Position numbers and translations under genes: made by a program. A stretch of DNA of 64,000 bases from Paenibacillus sanguinis 2301083 = DSM 16941 (GTDB lineage: Bacteria; Bacillota; Bacilli; Paenibacillales; Paenibacillaceae): contig NZ_KB895382.1 of NCBI RefSeq assembly GCF_000374825.1, positions 186,001 to 250,000 on the forward strand, written 5' to 3'. Below the pieces are notes generated by a model. The model saw only the letters and a program-made list of their open reading frames with translations, had not been told where the DNA came from and made no database searches. Position 1 is the first letter of the stretch, and each line of letters opens with the position of its first letter. This document shows positions 1-8,262 of this stretch, piece by piece.

Positions 1-1
1 C

Positions 2-778
2 GACGGGAAGGAGATTACGGCACTTTCCCCGGAAGAACTGAGACGCACGCGCAAGGACATGCAGATCGTGTTCCAGGACCCGTTCTCATCCCTGGACCCG
101 CGCCATACTGTTCAGCGGATATTGGAAGAGCCGCTGATTGTGCACGGAATGAGCAATGCCAAAGAACGTCAGGCGATAATCCAGCGGCTTATTGATGTGG
201 TAGGGCTAACCCAAAGCCATTTGCAACGGTATCCTCACCAGTTCTCGGGAGGACAACGGCAACGGATAGGAATAGCCAGGGCCCTGTCGCTGCAACCGAA
301 GCTGATTGTGGCGGATGAGCCTGTCTCGGCGCTGGATGTGTCCATTCAGTCCCAAGTCATTAACCTGCTTCAGGATTTGCAGGAGGAGTTCGGATTGACC
401 TATATCTTTATCGCTCATGATCTTAGTGTTGTGAAGCATATCTGTGACCGGGTCGCCGTCATGTACCTGGGGCGGATTGTGGAAATTGCCGACAAGCACA
501 AATTGTATGCCAAGCCACAGCATCCATATACTCAGGCTTTGCTATCTGCCGTGCCGGAGCCGGATCCCGATCGCAAGCCGGAGCGCATTATTCTGCAAGG
601 TGAAGTTCCAAGCCCGGCGAACGCGCCCATTGGCTGCGCATTCCACACGCGATGTCCCCAGGCGCTGGACATCTGTCACACGCATCGTCCTGAGTTAGCT
701 GAGACGGACCAGGGACATCTGACAGCCTGCCATTTATTCACGGAGATGCGTGTGGCTGGCAAAGCTCATTTAGCCTGA
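2..778 (+). CDS. Peptide ABC transporter ATP-binding protein (DppF/OppF family), 5' end outside window
   Basis: ATPase that powers uptake of oligopeptides, dipeptides or nickel from the cytoplasmic face of a membrane permease pair. The open frame runs back to the first bases of the window, so the N-terminus and Walker A are missing; 258 residues are visible. The ABC signature [15 protein letters not shown], Walker [13 protein letters not shown] and the switch histidine in FIAHDLS are all present. The C-terminal extension with [10 protein letters not shown] and further cysteines is the oligopeptide/dipeptide ABC C-terminal domain. It sits directly upstream of a matching lipoprotein and two permeases, so it is probably one of two ATPases of that importer, the other lying further upstream. 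The substrate cannot be read from sequence. Confidence 0.93.
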   Translation, partial: DGKEITALSPEELRRTRKDMQIVFQDPFSSLDPRHTVQRILEEPLIVHGMSNAKERQAIIQRLIDVVGLTQSHLQRYPHQFSGGQRQRIGIARALSLQPKLIVADEPVSALDVSIQSQVINLLQDLQEEFGLTYIFIAHDLSVVKHICDRVAVMYLGRIVEIADKHKLYAKPQHPYTQALLSAVPEPDPDRKPERIILQGEVPSPANAPIGCAFHTRCPQALDICHTHRPELAETDQGHLTACHLFTEMRVAGKAHLA

Positions 779-801
779 TAACAATAGGAGCATGAACCAT
801 G

Positions 802-838
802 GTTTATAGCTGGGCCTCAGGTCTGGCTGCTTATAAAC
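802..838 (+). other. Intercistronic hairpin between transporter ATPase and lipoprotein genes
   Basis: GTTTATAGC pairs with GCTTATAAAC across an 18-base loop, with one bulged base. No T-run follows, so it is not a classical terminator. Hairpins in this position often stabilise or partly attenuate the message so that the binding protein is made in excess; that role is inference. Confidence 0.35.
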
Positions 839-877
839 AACCTAAAAATAATCGTGATTCAGAAGGGAGCCATAATT

Positions 878-2530
878 ATGAGAGTACAGAGATGGAGCAG
901 TATCGTTTTAGTTATGATGCTTGGTGCAGCCGTTGCCCTTGCAGGTTGCAGTGGCAGTAACAACAGTGCCGCTGGTACCAACGCGGAGACCAACATGGAA
1001 GAGAATACATCATCGACATCCGTTCAGGATACGTTGATTGTTGGGCGAGGCGGGGATTCCGCTTCCCTGGATGCAGCGATCGTCACGGATGGGGAGTCGC
1101 TCAAGATTGCGCACCAAGTCTATGACTCCCTGGTGGAATATAAAGAAGGAACCACCGAGGTTCAAGGATCCCTTGCTGAAGATTGGACAGTCTCCGAGGA
1201 TGGCTTGACGTATACGTTCAACCTGCGCCAAGGTGTAAAGTTCCATGACGGAACCGACTTTAACGCCGATGCGGTGGTGTTCAATTTCACTCGTTGGTCC
1301 GACCCGGCCAGTGAATACAAGTTTGAAGGGGACTCTTTCGATTACTATGATTCAATGTTTGGCCCGGATGGCAAACGCGTCATCAAAGAGGTCAAGGCTA
1401 CGGATGCCAACACGGTAGAAATTACGCTCCATCAGCCGCAAGCGCCATTCCTGCAAAATTTGGCTATGACTTCCTTTGGTATTGCCAGTCCAACGGCAAT
1501 TCAAGAGAAGAAGGAGAACTTCAAGAATGAGCCTGTAGGAACCGGACCGTTCGTGTTCAAGGAGTGGAAGCGCAACGACTCTATCACTCTTGAGAAGAAT
1601 GCCGACTACTGGAAGGAGGGGCTTCCCAAGCTGAACAGAGTTATTGTTCGTTCTATTCCGGACAATTCTGCCCGCTTCAATGCTTTGCAAAGCGGAGAGA
1701 TCGATTTGATGGAAGACTTGAGTCCGGATGATCTGGCCACGCTGGAGGCTAATCCGGAACTGCAGAAGATTGAACGTCCTTCCAACAACGTAGGTTATGT
1801 TGGTTTCAACCTGAAGAAAGAACCCTTTAACGATGTGAAGGTCAGAATCGCATTGAGCCATGCCGTAAATAAACAAGCTATTATTGATGCTTTCTTTGCA
1901 GGTCAAGCGGAGCCAGCCAAGAATCCTATGCCTCCGTCCCTCTGGGGCTACAACGATAGTATTACCGATTACGAATATGATTTGGACAAAGCCAAGGCTT
2001 TGTTAGCAGATGCGGGTTATGCCGACGGGTTGCCAGGCGAGTACACTTTCTACGCAATGCCGGTACCTCGTCCTTATATGCCGGATGGTAAAAAGGTTGC
2101 TGAAGTCATCCAGGCTGATTTTGAGAAGATTGGCGTAAAAGTGAACATCGAATCTCCGGAATGGGCGACCTATCTGGATGATGCGCAAGCCGGGGAGAAG
2201 GATGACTTGTTCATGCTTGGCTGGACCGGTGACAACGGGGACCCGGACAACTTCTTGTACACGCTGCTGGACAAAGATGCGATTCCGTCCAATAACTACA
2301 GCTATTATGCCAATGATGAGCTGCATGAGCTGCTCGTTGCCGCACAGACCGAGACCGAGCAATCCAAGCGGGAAGAGCTTTACAAGCAAGCCCAGGAGAT
2401 CATTAAGGCGGATGCACCCTGGATTCCACTCGTGCATACAACACCACTGTTGGCTGCTAAGGCCAATCTGAAAGGGTACGTTCCAGCGCCAACAGGCACG
2501 GAGTATTACAGCAACATCTATTTTGAATAA
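878..2530 (+). CDS. Peptide ABC transporter solute-binding lipoprotein (SBP family 5, DppA/OppA type)
   Basis: Extracellular lipoprotein that captures the ligand and hands it to the two permeases encoded next. The start is ATG 878, preceded by AAGGGAG about 9 bases upstream; the GTG 8 codons earlier has no ribosome site. Residues 1-24 form a type II signal peptide with lipobox LAGC, so the mature protein begins with a lipidated Cys. A Ser/Asn/Thr-rich linker follows, then a family 5 body with features such as DGLTYTFNLRQGVKFHDG and GTGPFVFKEW. The length of 550 aa is normal. The ligand is unresolved: dipeptide, oligopeptide and nickel binders share this fold. Confidence 0.92.
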   Translation: MRVQRWSSIVLVMMLGAAVALAGCSGSNNSAAGTNAETNMEENTSSTSVQDTLIVGRGGDSASLDAAIVTDGESLKIAHQVYDSLVEYKEGTTEVQGSLAEDWTVSEDGLTYTFNLRQGVKFHDGTDFNADAVVFNFTRWSDPASEYKFEGDSFDYYDSMFGPDGKRVIKEVKATDANTVEITLHQPQAPFLQNLAMTSFGIASPTAIQEKKENFKNEPVGTGPFVFKEWKRNDSITLEKNADYWKEGLPKLNRVIVRSIPDNSARFNALQSGEIDLMEDLSPDDLATLEANPELQKIERPSNNVGYVGFNLKKEPFNDVKVRIALSHAVNKQAIIDAFFAGQAEPAKNPMPPSLWGYNDSITDYEYDLDKAKALLADAGYADGLPGEYTFYAMPVPRPYMPDGKKVAEVIQADFEKIGVKVNIESPEWATYLDDAQAGEKDDLFMLGWTGDNGDPDNFLYTLLDKDAIPSNNYSYYANDELHELLVAAQTETEQSKREELYKQAQEIIKADAPWIPLVHTTPLLAAKANLKGYVPAPTGTEYYSNIYFE

Positions 2531-2569
2531 CAGGCGGTCTCTTTACGCCTCTGGCAGGTGAGCCTCAAC

Positions 2570-3574
2570 TTGAAAGCTTATATTTTAAAACGATTATTCA
2601 TCATGATCCCAGTGCTGATTGGCATGACAATTATTGTATTCTCCATTATTCATGCGATTCCCGGTGACCCGGCCGAGACGATTTTGGGCCAGAAGGCCAC
2701 GGAGCAGTCTAAGGAGGCACTCCGTGAGCAACTGGGCTTGAATAACCCGTGGTATCAGCAATACTTCACGTATATGGGGGATTTGCTGAAAGGGGATCTG
2801 GGACAATCGATCCGTACAAGAGTGCCCATTGCACAAGAGATTACGCCTTATTTAGCGGCAACCGCAGAACTTACGATTGCAGCGATGGCCTTTGCTATCT
2901 TTTTTGGAGTAAATGCAGGCATTATCAGTGCATGGAAACAAAACTCATGGTTTGATTACATCTCTATGCTGATAGCCTTGATTGGCGTATCCATGCCAAT
3001 ATTCTGGTTAGGCCTGATAGAACAGTGGATCTTCTCTCTGAAGCTCCACTGGCTTCCTTCCATTGGCCGGATGAACCAGCGAGATCCGGTGGAGGTCGTG
3101 ACCAATCTGTATCTTGTTGATAGTTTGATCGCGGGCCGCTGGGATCAATTATGGACGGTCATCCGCCACCTGATCTTACCGAGCATAGCGCTTGGCACCA
3201 TTCCTATGGCGGTAATCGCCCGCATGACCCGTTCCAGTATGCTTGAGGTCATGAGTTCTGATTTCGTTCGGACTGCCAAAGCGAAGGGGTTATCCCAATT
3301 CATCGTCGTCTACAAGCATGCGCTCAAGAATGCATTTATTCCGGTGCTGACGGTGATTGGGTTGCAAACGGGGGCTTTGCTTGGCGGTGCGGTGCTGACA
3401 GAAACGATATTCGCTTGGCCTGGTGTCGGAAGATATATTTACGAAGCCATCAGCTCTCGAGATTATCCTGTCATTCAATCCGGAATTTTGATTATTGCTT
3501 TCCTGTTCGTATTCATTAATCTGATTGTGGATTTGCTGTATGCAGCAGTGGATCCGCGTATTCGCTACCGGTAA
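2570..3574 (+). CDS. Peptide ABC transporter permease, DppB/OppB type
   Basis: Inner-membrane permease of the peptide importer. TTG 2570 is chosen because AGGTGAG ends about 7 bases before it and the product then begins MKAYILKRLF, the usual opening of this family; GTG 2558 has no Shine-Dalgarno site. The protein has six hydrophobic segments, a first transmembrane helix at about 10-30, and the EAA-loop region around VRTAKAKGLSQ that contacts the ATPase. The C-terminus DLLYAAVDPRIRYR is typical of DppB. It lies 39 bases after the lipoprotein gene and 12 bases before its partner permease, so it is co-transcribed. Confidence 0.93.
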   Translation: MKAYILKRLFIMIPVLIGMTIIVFSIIHAIPGDPAETILGQKATEQSKEALREQLGLNNPWYQQYFTYMGDLLKGDLGQSIRTRVPIAQEITPYLAATAELTIAAMAFAIFFGVNAGIISAWKQNSWFDYISMLIALIGVSMPIFWLGLIEQWIFSLKLHWLPSIGRMNQRDPVEVVTNLYLVDSLIAGRWDQLWTVIRHLILPSIALGTIPMAVIARMTRSSMLEVMSSDFVRTAKAKGLSQFIVVYKHALKNAFIPVLTVIGLQTGALLGGAVLTETIFAWPGVGRYIYEAISSRDYPVIQSGILIIAFLFVFINLIVDLLYAAVDPRIRYR

Positions 3575-3586
3575 AGGAGGGGAACC

Positions 3587-4483
3587 ATGGCACAGGCTAC
3601 GACGAGCACAAACAATGTACCCGTAATACAGGTCGAGAAGGTTTCCGGACCTTGGCGCGATGCGTGGAAAGCTTTTCGCAGGAATAAAATTGCTATGGCC
3701 GGCATGATCATGATTGTGTTGTTTGTCTTGATCGCTTTGCTGGCTCCGGTTATTGCTCCTTATGACTATAAAGCCCAGCAACTGGCTGACCGGCTGAAGC
3801 CACCGTCTTCCGCACATTGGTTTGGCACGGACGATTTGGGTCGAGATTTATTCAGCCGGGTGCTCTATGGGGCACGTATTTCATTGTGGGTGGGTACGTT
3901 CTCGGTGGTAGGCTCCATTATTTTGGGGACGCTATTCGGCATTTTAGCGGGCTTCTATGGTAAATGGGTGGATATGATCATCTCCCGAATGTTTGATATT
4001 TTGTTGGCTTTCCCAAGCATCTTGCTGGCGATTGCCATTGTTGCCATTTTAGGACCCTCCTTGCAAAATGCCTTGTTAGCTATCGCCATTGTCAACATTC
4101 CGACCTATGGTCGACTGGTGAGGGCCAAGGTGCTTGGCTTGAAGAACGAGGAGTATATTACGGCAGCGCGCTCCATCGGTATGAAGGATAGTGGCATTCT
4201 ACTCTGGCATATATTGCCGAATAGCCTAACGCCAATTATTGTGCAAGGGACGCTGGGGATTGCTACGGCAATTATTGAAGCGGCCGCATTGGGATTTCTG
4301 GGACTGGGTGCGCAGCCGCCTGCCCCTGAATGGGGCAAGATGCTGTCGGATTCGCGGCAATTTATCGCTACGGCTCCGTGGACAGTTGTCTTTCCAGGGG
4401 TATCGATTATGCTGACTGTACTGGCTTTTAATCTGATGGGGGATGGCTTGCGCGACGCACTGGACCCTCGAATGAAGAACTAG
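3587..4483 (+). CDS. Peptide ABC transporter permease, DppC/OppC type
   Basis: Second permease of the heterodimer. The start ATG 3587 follows AAAGGAGGGG at good spacing. The protein has an N-terminal OppC_N-like segment with a transmembrane helix near residues 38-60 (FRRNKIAMAGMIMIVLFVLI), then the periplasm-facing motif HWFGTDDLGRDLFSRVLYGA that is diagnostic of DppC/OppC/NikC. The EAA loop is around TAARSIGMKDSGILLWHILP. The length of 298 aa is normal. It is the last gene of the operon and is followed by a strong terminator at 4499-4538. Confidence 0.93.
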   Translation: MAQATTSTNNVPVIQVEKVSGPWRDAWKAFRRNKIAMAGMIMIVLFVLIALLAPVIAPYDYKAQQLADRLKPPSSAHWFGTDDLGRDLFSRVLYGARISLWVGTFSVVGSIILGTLFGILAGFYGKWVDMIISRMFDILLAFPSILLAIAIVAILGPSLQNALLAIAIVNIPTYGRLVRAKVLGLKNEEYITAARSIGMKDSGILLWHILPNSLTPIIVQGTLGIATAIIEAAALGFLGLGAQPPAPEWGKMLSDSRQFIATAPWTVVFPGVSIMLTVLAFNLMGDGLRDALDPRMKN

Positions 4484-4498
4484 TAGATTTGTTCTCGC

Positions 4499-4538
4499 AA
4501 AAGACTGCCGGGGGTGATTGGCCCATGGCAGTCTTTTT
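4499..4538 (+). terminator. Rho-independent terminator of the peptide transporter operon
   Basis: AAAAGACTGCC pairs with GGCAGTCTTTTT across an 18-base loop, with the T-run built into the 3' arm. It lies 16 bases after the last permease gene. Confidence 0.85.
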
Positions 4539-4586
4539 GGTATTTTTGCAGAAGAATAGCCTGGTTTATGTGAAATGTCAGTTAAT

Positions 4587-4615
4587 ATGACACGGATTTA
4601 TTTTTCAGTTATAAT
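4587..4615 (+). promoter_or_regulatory. SigA-type promoter of the lactate dehydrogenase-like gene, overlapped by an inverted repeat
   Basis: A -35 ATGACA (4587-4592), 17-base spacer and perfect -10 TATAAT (4610-4615) lie 46 bases before the start codon. TGTCA and TGACA (4576-4592) form a spaced inverted repeat over the -35, and TGTGAAATG precedes it. The placement suits a repressor, such as a Rex- or Fnr-like redox regulator, but the repeat does not match the Rex consensus well. Confidence 0.6.
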
Positions 4616-4660
4616 CAATACATAATAGAGCCATCCAACAGGATGGGAGGAGGCGGACGT

Positions 4661-5611
4661 ATGGCTATAAAAGCAAGGAAGGTAAGCATCGTTGGTTCTG
4701 GTTTGGTAGGGACCGCCTGCGCTTACTCCATGATTAATCAATCGATCAGCGACGAGATCATGATGATTGACCGAACCTATGAGCGGGCGGTGGCTAATGC
4801 ACTGGATCTTTCACATTGTATGGATTTTACCTCGACCCGTACCAAGGTTTCGGCTGGACGGATGGAGGATTGCAGTGACGTCGATGTGGTAGTGCTGACG
4901 GCTGGGGCTAATCCAAAGCCGGGGCAAACCAGACTGGATGTGCTGGAGGATGCGGAGAAGATCACGCGTGATATCGTACAACGCATCGTAGAGGGCGGCT
5001 TTCAGGGAGTTTTCGTGGTTGCAGCCAATCCCGTGGATATCGTAACACATATTGTACGTGATGTGTCAGGTTTTCCGCGCAATCGCGTAATCGGAACAGG
5101 GACCTCTATTGATTCTGCTCGCTTAAAGACGCTGTTGTCCGAGGTTTTTGAAATTGACCCGCGCAGTGTGAACGGGTACGCGATGGGGGAGCATGGAGAT
5201 TCACAGTTTGTTGCCTGGTCTCATGTTACGATTGGCGGCAAGCCGCTACTGCATATCCTTGAGCAGCATAAGGAGCGGTTCGCTCACGTAAACCTGAACG
5301 ATATCGCTCGCAAGACAAGAGATGCAGGCTGGGAAATTTTCACGCGCAAGGGCAATACACAATTTGGTATCGGGAATGCCTTGGCGTACATTGTACGTTC
5401 CATCCTTAATGATGATCATAAGATCATTGCCGTATCGGCGGTTCTGGAAGGTGAATATGGTCAGTCCGGCGTGTGTGTAGGAGTGCCGGCGATTATTGGA
5501 GAGGGCGGCATTGAAGAAGTGCTGGAGCTGCAATTATCTCCGGAGGAACAGCTATTATTTGAACGCTCCTGCGGAATAATTCAATCTGCTATGGCGAGTC
5601 TGACGCATTAG
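4661..5611 (+). CDS. ldh: L-lactate dehydrogenase-like NAD-dependent 2-hydroxyacid dehydrogenase
   Basis: Catalyses NADH-linked reduction of a 2-keto acid, classically pyruvate to L-lactate, to recycle NAD during low-oxygen growth. ATG 4661 is preferred over ATG 4643 because GGGAGGAGGCGG lies between them. The protein is 316 aa with Rossmann motif VGSGLVGTA at 11-19, Arg91 on the mobile loop, the Asp151/Arg154 pair in DSAR and catalytic His179 in GEHGD. The loop reads AGANPKPGQTR, where typical LDH has AGANQKPGETR: the residue that separates lactate (Gln) from malate (Arg) enzymes is Pro85 here. The DPRSVNGY-GEHGDSQFVAWS stretch also resembles 2-hydroxyisocaproate dehydrogenase, so a bulkier substrate is possible. 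It is a single gene with its own promoter. Confidence 0.85.
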   Translation: MAIKARKVSIVGSGLVGTACAYSMINQSISDEIMMIDRTYERAVANALDLSHCMDFTSTRTKVSAGRMEDCSDVDVVVLTAGANPKPGQTRLDVLEDAEKITRDIVQRIVEGGFQGVFVVAANPVDIVTHIVRDVSGFPRNRVIGTGTSIDSARLKTLLSEVFEIDPRSVNGYAMGEHGDSQFVAWSHVTIGGKPLLHILEQHKERFAHVNLNDIARKTRDAGWEIFTRKGNTQFGIGNALAYIVRSILNDDHKIIAVSAVLEGEYGQSGVCVGVPAIIGEGGIEEVLELQLSPEEQLLFERSCGIIQSAMASLTH

Positions 5612-5650
5612 TCAGGTCTGACTTGTTAGTTAATGAAGGAACCGATGGAA

Positions 5651-6481
5651 TTAGGCTAGATGGGGAGCGGTAAGAGAGCTGAAAAATTCTAATACAATGG
5701 ATTCAAACACTTCAGGGTATTCCAAATTTGCAAGATGTGATGCATTTTCCATTATGATCTTTTTAGATGAATTTATTTCTTTATGGATAAGGTTTGCAAT
5801 ATTCTGAAAATCCTCCACATCGTGGTCGCCAATCACTATCAGAATCGGTATTTTAATATTTCTCAATTTTAAGACATTATCCTCTTCTTCAATTTCTATA
5901 CTTTTGGTATCCGGTTCTTCTTTCATTAATGCTTTCATTTGCATATCTACTACTAAGTCTTTGATATCTTGTCGTACAGCATCCACAGGTCTGTCTCGCA
6001 AAATCCAGGTATTGAAATTCAATGCTGCAATTTTCTCAAAATCTTTCGACTGCAACAGTTTATCTTCTTCATCATAATAAGCAAGCAGAAATTGAGAATC
6101 ATGCCAACCGCTGACTGCAGGTGCCATCAATACAATGCCCTGACAGATGTCCTGATTAGACAATACAAAGTCAAGTGCAATTTTCCCCCCAAAGGATGCG
6201 GCTACAATATAGGTGTTTTCAGCTTTTAAATAGTGAAGTAATTCTTTTAATATTTCGTTGTAGGAATACTCTCCACCTGTAAAATCACTTAAGCCATAAC
6301 CGGGCAGGTCCATTCTGATTGTTCTGTAATAATTAGACATATTCTTAAATTCTCTATCCCACATACGACGATCTGTGATACCTGCATGGATGAAAAGTAA
6401 GTTTTCCCCTTCGCCTTGAGCTTCAAAATAAATATCAGCACCGTTGGCATGAAAGATTCCTTTGTTATTGCTCGCGTCCAT
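5651..6481 (-). CDS. Alpha/beta hydrolase, AT-rich and probably acquired
   Basis: Cytoplasmic hydrolase of unknown substrate. Transcribed leftwards; the start at 6481 is chosen because AAGGAG lies 8 bases upstream, giving 276 aa, whereas the codon 30 bases further upstream has no site. The oxyanion region is LLFIHAGITDRRMW, the nucleophile elbow is VAASFGGK (Ser in A-x-S-x-G), the acid is in VIGDHDVED and the catalytic His is in ENASHLANLE, so the triad looks complete. Two 60-base lines I counted (5701 and 5761) have 20 and 16 G+C, about 30%, against 34 of 60 in a line of ldh. This composition and the reversed orientation suggest recent transfer. Confidence 0.85.
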   Translation of the reverse strand: MDASNNKGIFHANGADIYFEAQGEGENLLFIHAGITDRRMWDREFKNMSNYYRTIRMDLPGYGLSDFTGGEYSYNEILKELLHYLKAENTYIVAASFGGKIALDFVLSNQDICQGIVLMAPAVSGWHDSQFLLAYYDEEDKLLQSKDFEKIAALNFNTWILRDRPVDAVRQDIKDLVVDMQMKALMKEEPDTKSIEIEEEDNVLKLRNIKIPILIVIGDHDVEDFQNIANLIHKEINSSKKIIMENASHLANLEYPEVFESIVLEFFSSLTAPHLA

Positions 6482-6903
6482 TTTCCAGCTCCTTTTTGAT
6501 TTGAACTGCATTCACTCTAATAATACCAGCAACTCGTGATAATGTGCAGGAAGAGTTATTTTAGAATATCTGTATTTCGCTTCATTTCTATAATGGGGGC
6601 TTGAAATAATAGTGGAGCCTGTTGGCCTGAGAAAGGGTTTCAGAATTTCGGATGACATCATACAGAAATAATTGCTTCATCTAATAGATGGGATAGACGG
6701 ATCAGGAAAAGAGTCCCTGTCTATAGATTTGGTTCCTGACGACTACTCTCGAAGTAGGTCAAATAGTTTTAATGCTAGTTGTAATCGGTTAAGGTGGCGG
6801 CTACTCGCGCTCCGGCGCGAGACTCCGTTCGCCAGTCTGCCAAGGTATAGACTGTCTTACTACGACGAACCCCTTATGGGGTTCTCATCCCGTTGGGACG
6901 ACA
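6482..6903. other. Gene-free, hairpin-rich block beside tRNA-Arg; possible mobile-element remnant
   Basis: No credible gene is seen. The left part is AT-rich like the hydrolase. The right part is GC-rich with successive perfect stems: CTCGCGC/GCGCGAG (6804-6821, 4-base loop), CAGTCT/AGACTG (6833-6854), GAACCCC/GGGGTTC (6867-6884, 4-base loop) and TCCC/GGGA (6888-6897). Such a stack of stems is reminiscent of the right end and guide-RNA region of IS200/IS605-type elements, but no transposase is present and I could not match it to a named element. A weak TATAAT at 6589-6594 has no convincing -35. Confidence 0.4.
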
Positions 6904-6927
6904 AAAGGCTCCCTAAAAGGAGCCTTT
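6904..6927 (-). terminator. Terminator downstream of tRNA-Arg
   Basis: Read on the minus strand, AAAGGCTCC pairs with GGAGCCTTT around a 6-base loop and is followed by TTTTG. It lies 9 bases beyond the 3' end of the tRNA gene. The stem is symmetric enough to act weakly on the other strand too. Confidence 0.8.
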
Positions 6928-6935
6928 ATCATATA

Positions 6936-7009
<74 letters not shown>

Positions 7010-7043
7010 ATCTCGATATGAAAATGCAAGCAAAAAATATATT

Positions 7044-7072
7044 ATCATAGGAGCAGGAAAGAAGCAAGGTAA
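7044..7072 (-). promoter_or_regulatory. Promoter of tRNA-Arg
   Basis: On the minus strand TTACCT (7067-7072) and TATGAT (7044-7049) are separated by 17 bases, and the -10 ends about 34 bases before the tRNA 5' end. It reads away from the ysoA promoter, making this a divergent intergenic region. Confidence 0.55.
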
Positions 7073-7102
7073 AATATGTGATTTGTTGGTGACCACTGCT
7101 TT

Positions 7103-7131
7103 TTTGTCTTCCTCCAAGACTGTGCTATAAT
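7103..7131 (+). promoter_or_regulatory. SigA promoter of ysoA-like gene with extended -10
   Basis: TTTGTC (7103-7108), a 17-base spacer and TATAAT (7126-7131), preceded by TGC, give an extended -10 promoter about 30 bases before the ribosome site. Confidence 0.65.
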
Positions 7132-7207
7132 CTCAATTAACTGAAATACGGAGATAGGAGGTGCCCTTATCAGCGGATTACGACCCGAGGAGAAGGATAA
7201 CGTCGTT

Positions 7208-8092
7208 TTGTTCCCGAAGACGTTGGATTATTATCAAATTGAATTGACTCGCATGTTGGAAACGGAGCGATACGGAGAAGCGGTGGAATTGTTGCAATTC
7301 CTGCTGCAATGTCAGGGTGAAGATCCGCGCCACTATGAGGAATGGCAAGCCTTGCTCGATTGGCTTATCGATGCGTTCCCTGCCTTGAAAGATGGTGCCT
7401 ATGGAGCCGTGGCTGACGAAGAGGATGAAGAGACCGAGGAATCACTGGCTCGCCGACATGTGGAGGCGAAGCTGGCTGAGGATCCTGCTTATATGGACAA
7501 ATTGCTGCAAGCTGCCATGGGTCGGCCCTTCTCGGAGCAAACCCTGCTTGCTCTCGATCAACTGGCCTATGTGAATCAGGGGGAAGTTGACGAAGCGTTG
7601 ACCAACTGGTTAAGCGAGACGGAACTCCATCCGATGCTGCAATATCGAGTGCTCCAGACGCTGTGCCGCCGGGGATATACGGGAACGGTGTCGTTTTTTC
7701 GCGGTGGTGAATGGGTCGAGGTGGAGGTCGAGACGGTACCGCTCAAGCCTGAGGACTTTCCTGCGGCGGTACAAGCTGTTCAGGAGCGTGTGGCACAGCA
7801 GACGCAAGTGCATGATCCAACCTTGTTTTATTTCGCGCAGGAATTATGGCTGCAATTGGTCATGGCACTCTACGGCACGGCAGATTATCGCTCATTGCTT
7901 GGCGATGAGGATGCGGTGCTTGACGTTTGGGCTGCTGCCCTGCATCAAATGGTGGCGGACAGCCTGCCAGGAGGAAAGACGGAGGAAGAAATCCGCTCGC
8001 TTTATGGTATTACCGATGAATTGAGGCTCCGTTACGAGCAGGTGTGCCGAACATTTGGCAAATTTATGTCAACAAGCCAAATACGTAATTAA
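7208..8092 (+). CDS. ysoA: YsoA-like helical (TPR-type) protein of unknown function
   Basis: Soluble, acidic, mostly helical protein; its position directly before tig matches B. subtilis ysoA, a TPR-repeat protein without a firm role. Repeat-like helices are seen in YYQIELTRMLETERYGEA and later segments, and an acidic stretch DEEDEETEESLARR lies near residue 72. The start is uncertain. TTG 7208 has GAGGAGAAGG about 10 bases upstream and gives 294 aa. A stronger AGGAGG at 7156-7161 is spaced 7 bases before an in-frame ATC at 7169, which would add 13 residues (ISGLRPEEKDNVV) with no ATG, GTG or TTG available. No signal peptide or membrane segment is visible. Confidence 0.7.
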   Translation: MFPKTLDYYQIELTRMLETERYGEAVELLQFLLQCQGEDPRHYEEWQALLDWLIDAFPALKDGAYGAVADEEDEETEESLARRHVEAKLAEDPAYMDKLLQAAMGRPFSEQTLLALDQLAYVNQGEVDEALTNWLSETELHPMLQYRVLQTLCRRGYTGTVSFFRGGEWVEVEVETVPLKPEDFPAAVQAVQERVAQQTQVHDPTLFYFAQELWLQLVMALYGTADYRSLLGDEDAVLDVWAAALHQMVADSLPGGKTEEEIRSLYGITDELRLRYEQVCRTFGKFMSTSQIRN

Positions 8093-8114
8093 TAGCCCGT
8101 ATTTGAGCCTGCTC

Positions 8115-8143
8115 TTGTAAAAAAATCTATTGTTGTTTATAAT
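8115..8143 (+). promoter_or_regulatory. SigA promoter of tig
   Basis: TTGTAA (8115-8120), a 17-base spacer and perfect TATAAT (8138-8143). A 120-base leader follows with a 7-bp hairpin CAGCTAT/ATAGCTG at 8175-8199, which could tune expression. A separate promoter implies tig is transcribed independently of ysoA. Confidence 0.75.
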
Positions 8144-8262
8144 ATAGTGGTTATTCTGAACGTGCTCATAGAGACAGCTATACTGATTCCTGATAGCTGC
8201 TTTATTCGCGATTCGGGCTCAGTATTTAAAGTATATGTGAAATTTGGAGGGGAAGGCATAAA

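Noticed and set aside
5606..5650. Bidirectional terminator between ldh and the hydrolase gene
   Set aside because: AGTCAG-GT-CTGACT has only a 2-base loop and no U-run, so it is not a workable hairpin.
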